DNA of 64,000 bases. Source: Roridomyces roridus (lineage: Eukaryota; Basidiomycota; Agaricomycetes; Agaricales; Mycenaceae). The notes beneath the pieces were generated by a model. It was not told the DNA's origin, searched no databases, and saw only the letters and a program-made list of their open reading frames with translations. The position numbers and the translations under genes are program-made. Below, piece after piece: positions 1 through 11,476 of the stretch. The stretch's first letter is position 1; the number at the start of each line of letters is the position of its first letter. The stretch covers positions 310,001 to 374,000 of the forward strand of contig JARKIF010000015.1 of the NCBI GenBank assembly GCA_029378245.1, read 5' to 3'.

Positions 1-1136
1 AAATATAGTTCTGTCAGAAGGAGATGAAGGAGTCGGGGCATGACATGCGCACCGGGAGGAAGCGCTGGGCCCGTGCAAAATCTTCGATGAACTGAACCTC
101 AGCTATCAAAACTGCTGCGGGGGGCAGGGACACTGTCTGATGTCTTTGGCCGGAGCGGGGATCGTGACGACGCGACATGAGAGAGAGAGAGAGCGATGAA
201 GTTCGAGGCAAGGAGATTTGAAAGGAGTGCAGAACGCTAATGTTGGGTTGCGAGAGAAGACTGGGCTTTTATACTTCTACGAGCGAGTGGTGGCACGCGT
301 GCTTGGTCCCTCTGACTTCCCTAAATGGGTGGGTTCAAGGTTGCATACATACAATATAATTGAATTGAACCTTTTGGCTCGGACCACTCGGCGAGGACAA
401 TACTCGTGGGCAAAGCGTCCCAAAAATGGCACCTGCATGAATGTACCTAATACAGGAACTCTGCGGCGGCTCCGCAATCGAGCACGTTTTCAACTCGGCT
501 TCACGGCATTTTTGATCCGGCATCATCTATGGAGCCAACTGGACGGACGTGACTCTCGGGACTGACTGGGACTGGAACTTCCCCTTGGTTCGGTCGGCTC
601 TCTCAATGAAGATATCGAGGATGCCATCGATATGAAAATACACCAAAAGTTCAAGCATCCAAATATTGGACATTTCTTGCCCGACTCGAACGGAGGACTC
701 GCCCGCCGCAGCGCCCAGTGCGTCGATTGGGATAAGGGCTATTGTGCGTGGTTTTAGCTTTCAGGCAGCCTAAGTTCATAATATCATCCTGCGGGTTGAA
801 ATCGCAGACAAACCGATGAATCGCACCACAAACATGATTTTACAGATGTGTTGGACATTGGTCTCCTACTACATTCGTAGCTCGGGTCCAACAAAGAAAG
901 GTCGTTATTAGATTTATGCAGCCATGAGCATCGGTCGCGCAATGGCTTTGCCGACGCAATTCTGCTTCAAAGAAGAACTGAATTGGGACAGGCATCCGTG
1001 CAGTGGGAGACGGCTAAATGGATTGGTGACAATGAACACTGTTACACACAAGAGACATTCGTACACTGCAAACAAGCGTTAACCCATGTATTCCTCGTTG
1101 ACCATCCACTACTTCCACTCACCTGAAATCTTCAAC
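1..1136. other. Intergenic, no gene seen
   Basis: I see no supportable gene in this stretch. Short open frames occur on both strands but none has a recognisable domain or a plausible intron chain. A short GA-rich run lies near 180-196. The only nearby gene ends at 1137 on the minus strand, so the right part is its 3' flank. Confidence 0.5.
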
Positions 1137-1911
1137 TCAAAACACCCCCGGAACAAGACTCCACGGCACCTCCTCCCTCCAGACCGCCCACTCCCTCCCA
1201 AACCTCGCCGCCAAGATCTCATCCTCCCTCGGCAGGCGCAACACCAAACTAACAACCACCGCCCCGGCAATGAGAGCCCACACTCCCATAACGCTCGTCC
1301 AAACGTTAACTCCACACTGAGTTGGAGCATAGGAACCCGACAACGCAAGCCACGCCCCACCCACCGACAAAATCATCGCACTATAGCTCGGATGCCGTAC
1401 GAAAGCGTACGGGCCGTGTCTGACGAGCTTGTGTGCATGCTGCAGACTCAGGCTGAAGGTGAACTGGGACCCGAGAGTGCGGTAGCACCACAGGCGCAGG
1501 AGCGTAGCGGGGAGGGTGAGTAGAGTGCTGAGGATGCGTGTACGGAGGGAGGCCGGGGAGATGCATGTGATCGTGGTAAAGAAATGCCAGTGGAGGAGGA
1601 GCACCGACGGATTGCTGGCTGGGTACTCCGCGGCGAGGATGAAGAGTATTTCGAGGACGTTGGCGGTATATGAGATGCTCTGCACAGGGCGATTAGTGGG
1701 ATTCCAGGCTGGTCGAAGATATAGGTACCCTGAGGACGACAGAAGGCCAAGCCAAGCTCCGAAGAAACCGCTCCCTCCAATCTGGTACAAAGATAACGCA
1801 GTCCTTTGGGTCCGGAGGCGGATTGGGCGGCGTCGCGATGATGTGCATGCATTGCATGTCGATGAGGATGAACGTGATTTTGCAGAGAGACGATAGAGAT
1901 ATGAAGACCAT
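1137..1911 (-). CDS. Isoprenylcysteine carboxyl methyltransferase (ICMT)-like membrane protein
   Basis: Predicted integral-membrane methyltransferase of the ICMT/PEMT type; the family transfers a methyl group from SAM to the C-terminal prenylcysteine of CaaX proteins in the ER. Two exons are seen: ATG at 1911, an intron of 49 nt (1728-1680, GT-AG, phase 0), then a long exon to the stop at 1137, giving about 240 residues, normal for fungal ICMTs. Visible features are an N-terminal hydrophobic segment followed by TPPNPPP, several hydrophobic helices, the family core LVRHGPYAFVRHPSYSAM (the RHPxY cofactor signature), and a C-terminal LPREDEILAARFGREW motif ending in VPG, as in ICMTs. Basidiomycetes often carry several ICMT-like paralogues, so this may not be the housekeeping Ste14 enzyme. 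The family call is firm; the substrate is inferred. Confidence 0.85.
1680..1728 (-). other. Intron of the ICMT-like gene
   Basis: A 49-nt phase-0 intron with GTACCT donor and TGTGCAG acceptor. Removing it joins two different frames into one continuous ICMT-like protein. Confidence 0.7.
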
Positions 1912-2426
1912 TGTGGGAGGAGCTAAGAGAGGGACAGAGGGGATAATTAATCGGTGCAAGCGGAGCCACGCTTAATTCAGGGACAGGACGGAATGGCAAA
2001 CAGACAGTCGGACAGACGAAATACTAGAAGTGATTCTCATCGTCCCTGTAAGACGAAGAAAAACGCCTATTGGCTCGCTAGCAACCCCTGTGATGCGCTA
2101 GGGAGCATTGAAGCATAGGAAGTGGCAATGAGACCCACGCTGTAGTCTTCTCGCCTGTAGTTTGGGAACGAAATATCGGTTACGGCCGGTGAAATGTCAC
2201 CGGTGCACGCAGTGTCGCAGTTTCGCAGATCCCGAATAGACAAAACTCCATGGTCGAGACTCATTATCCGGGGACATTGAAGTGTAGAAGACAGGAATCG
2301 CCGCCGCCGTGTCCATTAAACGTCTGCGAGCGTGTCAGCACGGTACTCCACAAGACTAGATGAACGCACGAGCCAGAAATCCGAGCCACTCATGCTGCAT
2401 TTGGTTCGTGCCTTACCCACACCAGT
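1912..2426. other. Intergenic between two minus-strand genes
   Basis: This 515-bp stretch is the promoter side of the ICMT-like gene and the 3' flank of MET2. I see no clear TATA box and no further gene. Confidence 0.5.
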
Positions 2427-3737
2427 CTACCAATTGACCACATCCACCTCCGCCTCCCCAAACACACTAGTCTTGGTCGCCTCAAAGCCTCCCTCTTGCT
2501 CCTCCGCCTCCTCGCCCTCGCCTTCATACAACTCCGGAAACTCCCTCCTCAAAAACGCCAGCACACACCGATTAATCTGCGCAAACTCGAGCAAAAACCC
2601 ATCATGCCCATCGGGACTCTCGATAACCGCGAGCTCTGCATCAGGGATGTGCGCCGCGAGCTCACGCTGCTCGGTAGGCGTGAAGAGGCCGTCGGTCGCT
2701 ATGCTGATGACAAGCGCACGGGGTGGGAGGGTGGATAGCACGCGTGCAATGCCGTCATCAGAGGAGGCAGGGGTGACTCGTCCCCGTGCGATGTCGTGGG
2801 TGTCGAGCTTGCGTGTGATGTGGATGTAGCAGTTGGCATCGAAGCGCGCGGTGAACTTCTGGCCTTGATAACGAAGGTAGGACTGAGCAGAGAAAACGGG
2901 TGGCCGAGGGTGTAGTGGGGACTGTGGACGTGAGAGGTGACCGTCGTTGTGGGCGTCTACTGCACGCTCAGCGTCGGTTGGTGGAGGGGAGGCTGGCGGA
3001 ATGAGGCTGCTCGATGCTGCCACGAGTACTTGGACCTGCTGCGCCTTACGGCCGAAACGACTCTCGAAGGAGTCACGGGAGCGATATGTGAGGAGAGCGC
3101 TCATACGTGCGGCGGAGAGGCCGGATACGGGCTGGGTGATGTAGAACCCGTCCTTGTATCCAGGATCGCTGTAGATGCTCTGGCGCTGCGCCTCGCCCCA
3201 AGAGATGCACCACGCCGAATGACGGGCAGATGTAGCGATTGGGATGACGTGTCGGACATATCCTTCAGGCGTGCATAACGGCCATTCCAGCACCGCCATC
3301 CCGCCCATTGACCCTCCGATAACAACTGCGACAGACTTGACGCCGAGATGATCCAGTACGCGTTTGTGTATCCAGACGTCGTCTCTAATCGTCGTCGCAG
3401 GGAATTCGGGCCCGTATCGCTTGCCTGTATCTGGATTCGTGGTAATCGGCGACGCAGAGCCGTAGGGACTACCCAGGACGTTGGCACATACGATGAAGAA
3501 CCTCGTCGCGTCAAAAGCCCTTCCCTTCCCCATGAGCGGGCCCCACCAGTCTTCGACGTCGGCGCTGCCGGTGAATGCGTGGCATATCACCATGACGTTG
3601 TCCTTGGTGCTGTTGAGCGTGCCCCAGGTTTTGTACGCGACAGGAGCATCTTTGAGTTCGGCACCGCATTCAAGCGTGAAGGACGGGACGATGAGGATGG
3701 ACTGGTCGAGGTGGACGAGAGGCTCTGATTGGGACAT
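2427..3737 (-). CDS. MET2: Homoserine O-acetyltransferase
   Basis: Catalyses acetyl-CoA + L-homoserine to O-acetyl-L-homoserine, the committed step into methionine/cysteine synthesis by sulfhydrylation. It is a single uninterrupted exon of 436 codons from the first true ATG at 3737; the frame stays open further upstream but without an ATG. It shows the alpha/beta-hydrolase fold of MetX enzymes: YKTWGTLN near the start, the nucleophile elbow GGSMGGM (Ser nucleophile), an Asp in SIATDGLFTP and the catalytic His in DGHDGFL near the C-terminus. A Pro/Ser-rich loop in the middle (about residues 230-270) is typical of fungal Met2. The C-terminal tail is acidic (Glu-rich). The triad is complete, so it looks functional. 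Being intronless is notable beside its intron-rich neighbours. Confidence 0.93.
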   Translation of the reverse strand: MSQSEPLVHLDQSILIVPSFTLECGAELKDAPVAYKTWGTLNSTKDNVMVICHAFTGSADVEDWWGPLMGKGRAFDATRFFIVCANVLGSPYGSASPITTNPDTGKRYGPEFPATTIRDDVWIHKRVLDHLGVKSVAVVIGGSMGGMAVLEWPLCTPEGYVRHVIPIATSARHSAWCISWGEAQRQSIYSDPGYKDGFYITQPVSGLSAARMSALLTYRSRDSFESRFGRKAQQVQVLVAASSSLIPPASPPPTDAERAVDAHNDGHLSRPQSPLHPRPPVFSAQSYLRYQGQKFTARFDANCYIHITRKLDTHDIARGRVTPASSDDGIARVLSTLPPRALVISIATDGLFTPTEQRELAAHIPDAELAVIESPDGHDGFLLEFAQINRCVLAFLRREFPELYEGEGEEAEEQEGGFEATKTSVFGEAEVDVVNW

Positions 3738-4539
3738 GGTGGTCGGGACGAAGATTTGTTTGGCGATGCTTCTTTTGATCCGCCCACTGATCTTTGTCAG
3801 CCGTCGCCTTTTGCTTCTGCTCTTTTGGGACGCTGGGAGACTGTCGTGCCTGTGGCGCTGTGTACCTCCCTCTCCAATCCCTCTCCGCGCTCTTGACACT
3901 CCCGTTGGCACGAGGTTCCAGGGGCTAACCAATCCCGATTCCCTGCGCACGGACCATAGCCGTTCTTCCTCCGCAATGCTCCGCCGGTCGAATTCTATAG
4001 CTGCGCGCTTGCAGTCGTAAAACTTGGCAACGGCAAGGAGGTTCCCTGGTCGACTCGTTTCTTACAATATCCTGGATGCCGCATGCTGTGAGAAGGTCTC
4101 ACAGCACCCACGACATATTTCATTATAGCTGGCTGCTGGATGCTTTCTCTCACACAGAGAGAGTCGGAGCACGTTTTTCTCATATGTGACACGCGTGCTG
4201 TGTGGGTACTGTACGGTGAGGTGGGTTCCCGGGACCTTAATGCTGATTGACCCATTCTTAGACGTAGCATTGTATTCTAACCTGGTCCACCGACTAGGCT
4301 GATTCAATCAGTACTCGGGTACTGATTCTGGGCCTGTCGCTGCGTGTGGTGCATTTCGACGGTCTAAGACATTTCGAGGCCCGCTCAATCGCCCAATAGC
4401 AAGAACGGGTCGTAATTTAAGACTTCCACTCACATGTCGGATCGCCGGGTGCAGTCAGGGCGGATATCCCATGACAGGAAGGAATACAAATACCACGGAC
4501 CCCACACCATGTCCCTTTTGTGCCTTTGCCTCCCTCACC
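3738..4539. other. Divergent promoter region between MET2 and the aquaporin
   Basis: About 800 bp between two divergently transcribed genes. It must hold both promoters. I see no convincing gene, repeat or strong TATA box in it. Confidence 0.5.
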
Positions 4540-6205
4540 ATGCCCAACAACATCGTCTACCTGAGCGACATCCGCCAGCGCCCGAGGGCCTTTGCCGCCT
4601 TCGAGAGGCACCGCCATACCAGCATCCACTGGTTTGTCGAGTGCTTCGCTGAATCAGTAAGCCATTGCCCGGGGGGAAAGTTTCGAGACTGACCGTTCTT
4701 CAGCTGGGCGTCTTCCTATAGTGCGTAGCTCTTATCGGATTTGGGCCCTCTTCGATTTACGTCCTGCGAACCACAGCACGTACGCAGGTCAGCCCATTTC
4801 CCTCTACACTCTACCACTCCAGGCTCAGACCTTCCCAAAGGCGTCGGATCCCAAGCTCTATACGTCCTAGGCAACATTCTCCAGATCCCCGGGGCATCCT
4901 GTATGTTTCCTCAAATAACTCGCAATGCATCCATGGTGACAGAATGATGCGCCCGCAACAGCCATCCTGCAAATTGGGCTAGCCTACGCGTGCGGTATTC
5001 TTCTGGCTTTGAGCGTTGCTAGCGCTACATCTGGAGGTGGGAGTCCAGCTACTCCATCGAGTTCGTCCGCTAATAGACCACAGGGCATTTTAACCCCGTA
5101 GGCCTCATCATTTCATGTGGCGAAACGCCGTTATGCAGGTACTGACTGAATTGTAGGCCATCACCGTCACGCAACTCGTCTTCCACCGGTTCCCGCCTCT
5201 CAAAGGTCTTCGGTGAGCGCATATTCTTTCTAGGTCCGCCCGATTCTCAACCCAACAAAGGTACCTCGCAGCCCAGATCTTCGGCGGATACATCGCATGT
5301 CTGCTCATATACGTGCAATACAAGACCTTGATTCTCGACGCCTCGGCGGTATTGGACGCCGCGCCCGGTGGGAGCGGGCCTATATTCTTCACGCCCAACG
5401 GCCCCGGCGGTATCTTTGCCCTGTCTCTCCAACCGGGGTCAACCATGGGGAGAGCGTTTGTAAATGAATTCGTTACGGTAAGTCGAAGCCGCAAACGCCA
5501 GTGTTTTGTCTGATGTCCGCTGTCAGGATTTCATCCTCGGAATCACGATCTTTGCGTGCCTCGACCCTACGAACACGCTGGTCCCGCCATCTCTTGGGCC
5601 TATGATCATTGCCATGGCTTAGTGAGTCTATTGTGAACTCAAAACTCCGCCCGACTAGAACCACCTCCTTAGCGCTGTCGCAATTTGGTCCTTCTCCGCT
5701 AACGGATGTGCGTGAATTTATATTGGAAGTAAACACAACAAGTGACTGACACGACGATGAACAGTGGCTGCCAACGCAGCGCGTGATGTCGGTGGCCGAC
5801 TCGTCGCGCTCACTATCTGGGGTTTACCCGGTATGTAGTACTCTGTGTGTATTCAGCCCAGGTCCGACTAAAACCCTCTCGCAGCTGGAGGAGGATCTTA
5901 CGCCGCCATGGCAGCACTCACCAACATCCCCGCCACGCTCCTCGCGTACCTCACCTATGATCTACTTTTGAGTGATTCTGACCGGGGTGCGTTTTTTCTC
6001 CTCTCCTTCCCTTCTCTTTGCGTCTCTCTCCACTCTTGAATCCCCCATTAACTAAAACACACCCCCAGTCATCCCGGCAGTCCACCTCGAAGTGATTAAC
6101 GCACACAAGAATCACCGTCGGGTGGGGAGCGGACGCTCACTCACGCCCGAGAGCGAGGGGATGGATCACGAGAAGGGCGGTGTAGGTGAGGTGGAGAGGG
6201 TGTGA
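4540..6205 (+). CDS. Aquaporin / aquaglyceroporin (MIP family)
   Basis: Membrane channel for water and possibly small solutes such as glycerol. The model begins at ATG 4540 and ends at TGA 6205 through about a dozen short exons. After splicing it shows the MIP hallmarks: first half with SGGHFNP then AITV (the first NPA box, split by an intron exactly between NP and A), second half with NAARDVGGR (the second box reads NAA instead of NPA), and membrane segments such as LQIGLAYACGILLAL and DFILGITIFACLDP. Spliced length is roughly 300 residues with a short hydrophilic C-terminal tail. Three exons are only 17 nt (4704-4720), 11 nt (4777-4787) and 14 nt (5084-5097). The altered second box is seen in several fungal aquaporins and does not by itself mean loss of function. 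The precise exon chain needs transcript support. Confidence 0.85.
4704..4787 (+). other. Two consecutive micro-exons (17 and 11 nt) of the aquaporin gene
   Basis: The frame across the first membrane segment is only restored if 4704-4720 (17 nt) and 4777-4787 (11 nt) are exons, flanked by GT/AG sites at 4721, 4776, 4788 and 4822. The joined coding gives LGVFLYTYAG, expected for a MIP first helix. This is inference from frame and family. Confidence 0.6.
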
Positions 6206-7104
6206 GATGACTGCCATAATCATATACATATTCGCGCGAAACATTCGTCTCTGTATCGTACGTCTTGGCTGCTAGTAGTGTCACTGAAGGTGTGAAAAAC
6301 ATATTGATCCACGAGTTGAGAACGAGTCTTGTGCTCACTTTCGGTACTGTTGACATTCGAGCGCGGGAGCGCACGCCGATGAACTGCAACCTCACTACTG
6401 GTGATGTCCGTGGATTCGTCGAGTTTATATACTACATGACAAAAGTCAACAGGCAATAATAGTATTCTCTGCTTCTGAAATGAAAGCTCAAATTTCAACC
6501 TCGAAGGTACCCCTGGATCATTTAGCCTCCCCGACGGGGGTTGTTGAATGGATTGGCCGCGGAAAAGCCCAGGTACAGACTTACAGTAGCTGTAAGGACG
6601 CGGAGCGGATCCGGGGCGAACGCGACCGGAGGAGTTGGGTGGGTTCTCTATACTTTGGCGCCACATTCCTGGGGAGATTTCAAACTCAGATTCGATTTAG
6701 ATCACAGGGCATGCCTTCGCTCCGCTCCGGCAAGCAACACCAGATTGGGAATAAGCTCGTCATTGGCACTATACTATGTACGTGGTATTCCATACGGGTC
6801 AGAAGTAACTACATAGAAAACGATTTCAAGTGTGAAGTTGCGTCGATAAGAAGAGCATTGGTCCGTGTACGGCGACAGAGAGTAGAGAAGAAGATTACCC
6901 TGTCAGGCATTTGATGGACGGGTCTAGAGGATCTACGCGAGAAGCGTCGCAGCCAGTAGGAAGCCAGATAGCGTAGAAGATCGAGAGTGACCTGAGAGCA
7001 GTGAGTTCTTGGTTTACGGGCAGGGAATCCCGAGAGTTAGAATATAGCAGATCAAGTCCAGGAGCAGGCAGCAAGCGAAGAGTTGAGGGCAGAGGCTTGG
7101 AATC

Positions 7105-7165
7105 GAGAATTGGATGGATCTGAGAATTGGATGGATCTGAGAATTGGATGGATCTGAGAATTGGA
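7105..7165. repeat. 17-bp minisatellite, about 3.6 copies
   Basis: The unit GAGAATTGGATGGATCT is repeated three times exactly from 7105, followed by a partial fourth copy. Confidence 0.95.
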
Positions 7166-7351
7166 ACGTTCAGGTGACAGAATTAACGCGGGCCCGAAGG
7201 AAGATTCATAGCGGTCAAGCGGGATTGGGGGGCCAAGCTTAGAACTGCAAGTAGAGAGAAAATGTTCAAGAATCATGCCAGAGAGAGCGAGACGCGCTGG
7301 AGAGCTCAGAAGACGAAGGGGAGGAGTTGCGCTGCAGCGCGGGAGCGACGG

Positions 7352-7496
7352 TTCAAAGGGTAGGAGTGTGGGTGAAATAACGGCAATCCATGCAGGGTTC
7401 TTCGATTGTATGCGCATGCCATGATTCAAAGGGTAGGAGTGTGGGTGAAATAACGGCAATCCATGCAGGGTTCTTCGATTGTATGCGCATGCCATG
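7352..7496. repeat. Exact tandem duplication, period 73 bp
   Basis: The 72-bp block at 7352-7423 recurs without change at 7425-7496. Identity of both copies implies a recent duplication. Confidence 0.95.
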
Positions 7497-7856
7497 CCGG
7501 GCGACGCGTCATCTTCCGTCTGGCCGTGCCCCGCGCGGGACCTAAGGCCATTATCATCATTATTATTCCGGCGAAAAGTTGCTCTACTGCTGTTCCGTGC
7601 AAGTTATCAGCTACTGAGCTGTGCCGAGGGGACCCGTGTCGCGGCGTTCGAAGCTGTTGTACTGGCGGAACAGCAATCTGTCAAGTAGCTTCTCACTGCT
7701 CAGATGCCTCATTACTAATTAGCAGGCTCCCGGGAGGCATACGTTGCCTGCAGCCGGTGGCACATGGCCTTGTATCTTATTGAACTCTGGGTTCTCGTGA
7801 GAAAAGCTGTAGAATATCTGGGGTGCTACAATCTTGAAGAACGGATAATCATTTAA

Positions 7857-8477
7857 TAGGGGTTTTCAAAGTTGGATTTTTCACTCGATTTTTCACTTTA
7901 TTTCATTTGCATTTTCACCTTCCAAATTTGGGCAACGAAAGTGAATAAGAAAAAAGAAGTGAAACAAGGTCGAGAGCTGTTTCATTTATTTATTCACTTT
8001 GAAACAAACCCCGTGACATCCATCCTGCACGTGTCTTCAAGCCTCGGGCACGCTCGATCGAATCCTTCGCTGCCCATCCACTCTACCTCTCGTTCTCGAT
8101 GCCCCCTCGCAAGTCTAAAAAAGGACATGTCCATCAAGGGTCTCGAAGCCCAAACCAGCGCGGCCGAGGCCAAAAAAAAAGGATTCCGCGTACGAGTGTA
8201 CATAGCCTTGTAGGCCATATTGCTTCAGGGTACTTGCCTGTCGGTGTTCCGTGGTATCTCCGAGGAGGGCGCGGTTTACGGGAGTGGCGGGTGCACGTGG
8301 TGGGGCGCATGGGTCAGTGTTCGGGATGATTACATCTGTTTGGTGGTTTATTCACTTGGATTTTCAAGAGGGTGTCTTCAAGGTGAAACAAGTGAAAAAT
8401 ACATTTTTTCAACAAATTGAAACAAGTGAATAAACCAGTGAATAAAGAGGTGAAAAATCTAACTTTGAAAACCCCTA
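7857..8477. mobile_element. 621-bp non-autonomous TIR element (MITE-like)
   Basis: Terminal inverted repeats start TAGGGGTTTTCAAAGTT at 7857 and mirror the right end at 8477; 27 of the first 28 positions match. The interior carries further sub-terminal motifs rich in GTGAATAAA and GTGAAACAAGTG in both orientations and has no transposase frame. A clean target duplication is not visible; ATTTAA on the left and ATTTGA on the right may be a decayed one. The TAGGG start resembles hAT-type ends, but the superfamily is uncertain. Confidence 0.8.
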
Positions 8478-8884
8478 ATTTGACAAAGATGGGGATGACA
8501 TCACTAAGCCGCTTTTCTCAATGGAGCCGCGTCTCTACCGTTTGGACGGTTATCTCGGCGGATGGATGGATGCTTCGTGGCTGCGCGTGACCTTCCTTTC
8601 TCTGTCGGACCTTGGATTTCCCAAAGCACCCTCCCCCACATCACCAGGTTATTCATCTGGAAAACACTCTCGTACAATCCCCCGCATTCCGTACTTCAAA
8701 ATACTTGCTGCGCGGCATATTGCATGATACCAATAGTCAAATCAATCACCATTCGCCTCCACGACGCACAAGATCTCGCTTCTTGGACCTTCGTTCCAGA
8801 TATACCACCACGCCGAGCTCGGCCACGGGCCTCTTGACACTCTCTTGCTGACGTGAGACGGTCTTCTCTGTGCACTCCGCCCTT
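8478..8884. other. Upstream region of the P450 gene
   Basis: About 400 bp between the TIR element and the P450 promoter. No gene seen. Confidence 0.4.
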
Positions 8885-8885
8885 C

Positions 8886-8892
8886 ATATAAA
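8886..8892 (+). promoter_or_regulatory. TATA box of the P450 gene
   Basis: TATAAAC lies 41 nt upstream of the start codon at 8933, a usual spacing for a fungal TATA box with a short leader. Confidence 0.55.
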
Positions 8893-8932
8893 CGGGTTTT
8901 CCGCACCCACAGGACCCCACGCATCTCACACC

Positions 8933-11170
8933 ATGCTCCTCTCACTGCTCTTTCAAATCCTGCTTCCGATTCTCCTCACCCTCCTCTGCTATGGGCTGTA
9001 TCACGCGGTGCAATTCATTTACGCGGAGCTCAACTCGCCTTTACACTTCATCGACGGCCCCAAGAATGCGAGTCTCCTGGCTGGGAATTTCGGCGAGATA
9101 TTGGTATGCAGCTCGTCGCGGTTCTGTCCCTGGCTTTGGCTCATGACTTTTGTGAATAAGGCTAATCCGAGGAAGACGTCCGAGTGGCGTCGGGAGTTTG
9201 GCCGGATCTTTCGATTCAAAGGACTTTTCAGCGTGTGTCCCCTTCTCCTTTACCCAGTTGACTAGAAAACTCACGCGAACGCAGGTCACCGAGCTCCACG
9301 TCTGCGATGTCAAGGCTATTGACCACCTCGTGTCCCACCCCGCAGTTTATCAGAGACCGCCTGTGATCCTTGCTAGCACAGCAAAGGTGGTTGGTCACGG
9401 TGAGTCCGAGACGTGACCCTACATTTGAGATGCGTCTTAGGCTGTTGACAGGGATCTTGTCTGTGACTTCGGACGAGCATAAGCGGCAGAGACGCATCTT
9501 GAACCCGGCATTTGGCGTATCCCAAGTCCGGATGCTCACCGAGACATTCGTGGAAAAGTCCGTACAGGTGAGTTGTCAACGGCGGCGTAATTGTACTTCT
9601 TCCAACTGTCTTCAGCTGCGCGACATTTGGAACCATCAAATCACCCCAGGCGAATCTGCCATAATTGACGTGTCTCTCTGGTTGCGAAAAATGACGCTTG
9701 ACGTGATCGGCAGTGCTGGTACGTTGGTCCCCGATCAGCCATTCCATACAGACTGATTGGTCGTCGAGGGTTCAACTACGAGTTCAACGCATTGAACGAA
9801 GAAGGACGGACGAGCGAACTCAATCAAGTCTTTACCCAATTATTCCATTCGCCGAATTCAGAGCGGTACAACGCATTCAGGTTGGCACAAGCCAGGATTC
9901 CCATTCTCCGCTTTTTTGTGAGTGACCCAGCTTCTTTGTTTTCACGGGCGAATGTAATTGAACTGCGAATAGCCGGTCCCAGGCGGGCGGATGCTACGCA
10001 ATGCACGCATGAAGATGCAATCTATTGGAAGACGGATCGTAGCTGAAAGCTTGGAAGCCCTCAGGGCCGCAGAGGGCAGTAAATCGCTCGGCGCCAAGCG
10101 GGACTTGCTCTCCGTCCTCCTTCGAGCGAATGTGTCACCCGTTGTGCCTGAGAGCCAACGGATGACTGAGGAAGAGGCAATCGCACGTACGCGGTCACCA
10201 TCATCATATTCAATTCAAGCTCACCTATTCTGCCTCTCATAGAAATCCCGTCTTTCTTCCTGGCGGGACAAGAGACGACAAGTTCCGCCGTGTCTTGGGC
10301 TTTACACCGCCTGTGTTTGAATCCCGACGTTCAGGCCAAGCTCCGTGACGAACTGCTCACGATGTCAACCGACAATCCGACTATGGAGGAACTCAATTCG
10401 CTGCCCTATCTCGAGAGCGTCGGTGCGTGCTTCGAAGTCCACCCTGCGCCTCACATTCGACTGACTAGATTCAAGTGCGGGAGACTATGCGTGTGCATTC
10501 GCCTGTGCCGGCCTTGCAGCGTATGGCCATGGACGACGATGTTCTTCCGTTGGCTAAACCGTACATCGACAAGGACGGGAAGGAGCATTACAGCCTGCCG
10601 TGAGTCCTCTCGGATCTGGTGTGGTCTTCCATTTGGAACACTCCTCCCAGGATCCCGCAAGGCCAAATTATACATATCCCAATCCTCGCTATCAACACGG
10701 ACAAGGAGATCTGGGGAGATGATGCAGAAGAATTCAGGTGTGTGTTAGAATGACATTCGATATTGCTGAGCGTTATTTTTCATTTGCAGACCGGATCGTT
10801 GGGAGAAAATCCCAGAGGCGGCTAACAGCGTACCGGGCGTCTGGGCGCATCTCCTCACTTTCTTCGCGGGCCCGCATAATTGTGAGTACTTCATAGCATT
10901 GATCAGCTCCTCAACATCCGCAGGTATCGGATTCCGATTCTCTCTCGTCGAGTGCGTACCTCCCCGTTTATCCCAGTGGGTACTGAACTCGCGTCCAGGA
11001 TCAAAGCCCTCCTCTTCGCCCTTATCCGGGCGTTTGAGTTCGAGCCGGCGCTGCCCGAGGGGGACGTCATACCCTCCGCTGTAGGTATCAGTCGGCCTAC
11101 GATCGCCGGGAAGGGGAGTGCTTCCACTTTACCGTTGATTGTGAAGAGGTTTGAAGGGGTTGAGTGTTAA
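8933..11170 (+). CDS. Cytochrome P450 monooxygenase
   Basis: Microsomal haem-thiolate monooxygenase. ATG at 8933, stop at 11170, with about ten short introns. The N-terminus is a hydrophobic membrane anchor ([20 protein letters not shown]). Further on: the C-helix region [13 protein letters not shown], the I-helix oxygen-binding motif [15 protein letters not shown], the K-helix E-x-x-R ([16 protein letters not shown]), the PERF-like [10 protein letters not shown], and the haem-binding loop [13 protein letters not shown], where the ligand Cys codon is split by an intron (T|GT). All signature elements are present, so it looks functional. The arrangement resembles basidiomycete P450s acting on lipids, terpenoids or xenobiotics; the subfamily cannot be set by eye. 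It lies about 300 bp upstream of, and co-oriented with, the MpaB-like oxygenase, suggesting a possible shared pathway. Confidence 0.92.
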
Positions 11171-11476
11171 TTAACTCTGCAATTCGTTTTCGAGTATTCT
11201 TCAAGTACGTTGCTTTGTGTATTGTATAGCAAGAAGGTTCTGTGCCTACAAGGGAGTAACTAAGAGTTTGGAGTCGAGTTTGAAAGCCGGATCGCATCTT
11301 GATCTAACGAGAGACTCATTGGAGCTGAAAAAAATGTATAAGCGGTTCGGCCCAGCCAATGCTAGCTCTGATAGGCCGAACAGTCTTTTCCCGCGATCGC
11401 TCGGAAAGACGTGATGTGAAACAGCCGCGTAGAGCCGCGTATTTTATGGGACTTACCACGCGGCGGCCGACTCCCC

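Larger units (their letters stand above)
6206..7856. other. Intergenic with short tandem repeats
   Basis: No gene recognised. The stretch contains a 17-bp minisatellite and a 73-bp tandem duplication, listed separately. The open frames here have no recognisable domain. Confidence 0.5.

Noticed and set aside
2427..3950. Longer MET2 frame with a 71-residue N-terminal extension (possible mitochondrial presequence)
   Set aside because: The extension opens with GTG and contains no ATG; the first ATG at 3737 matches the normal start of the family.
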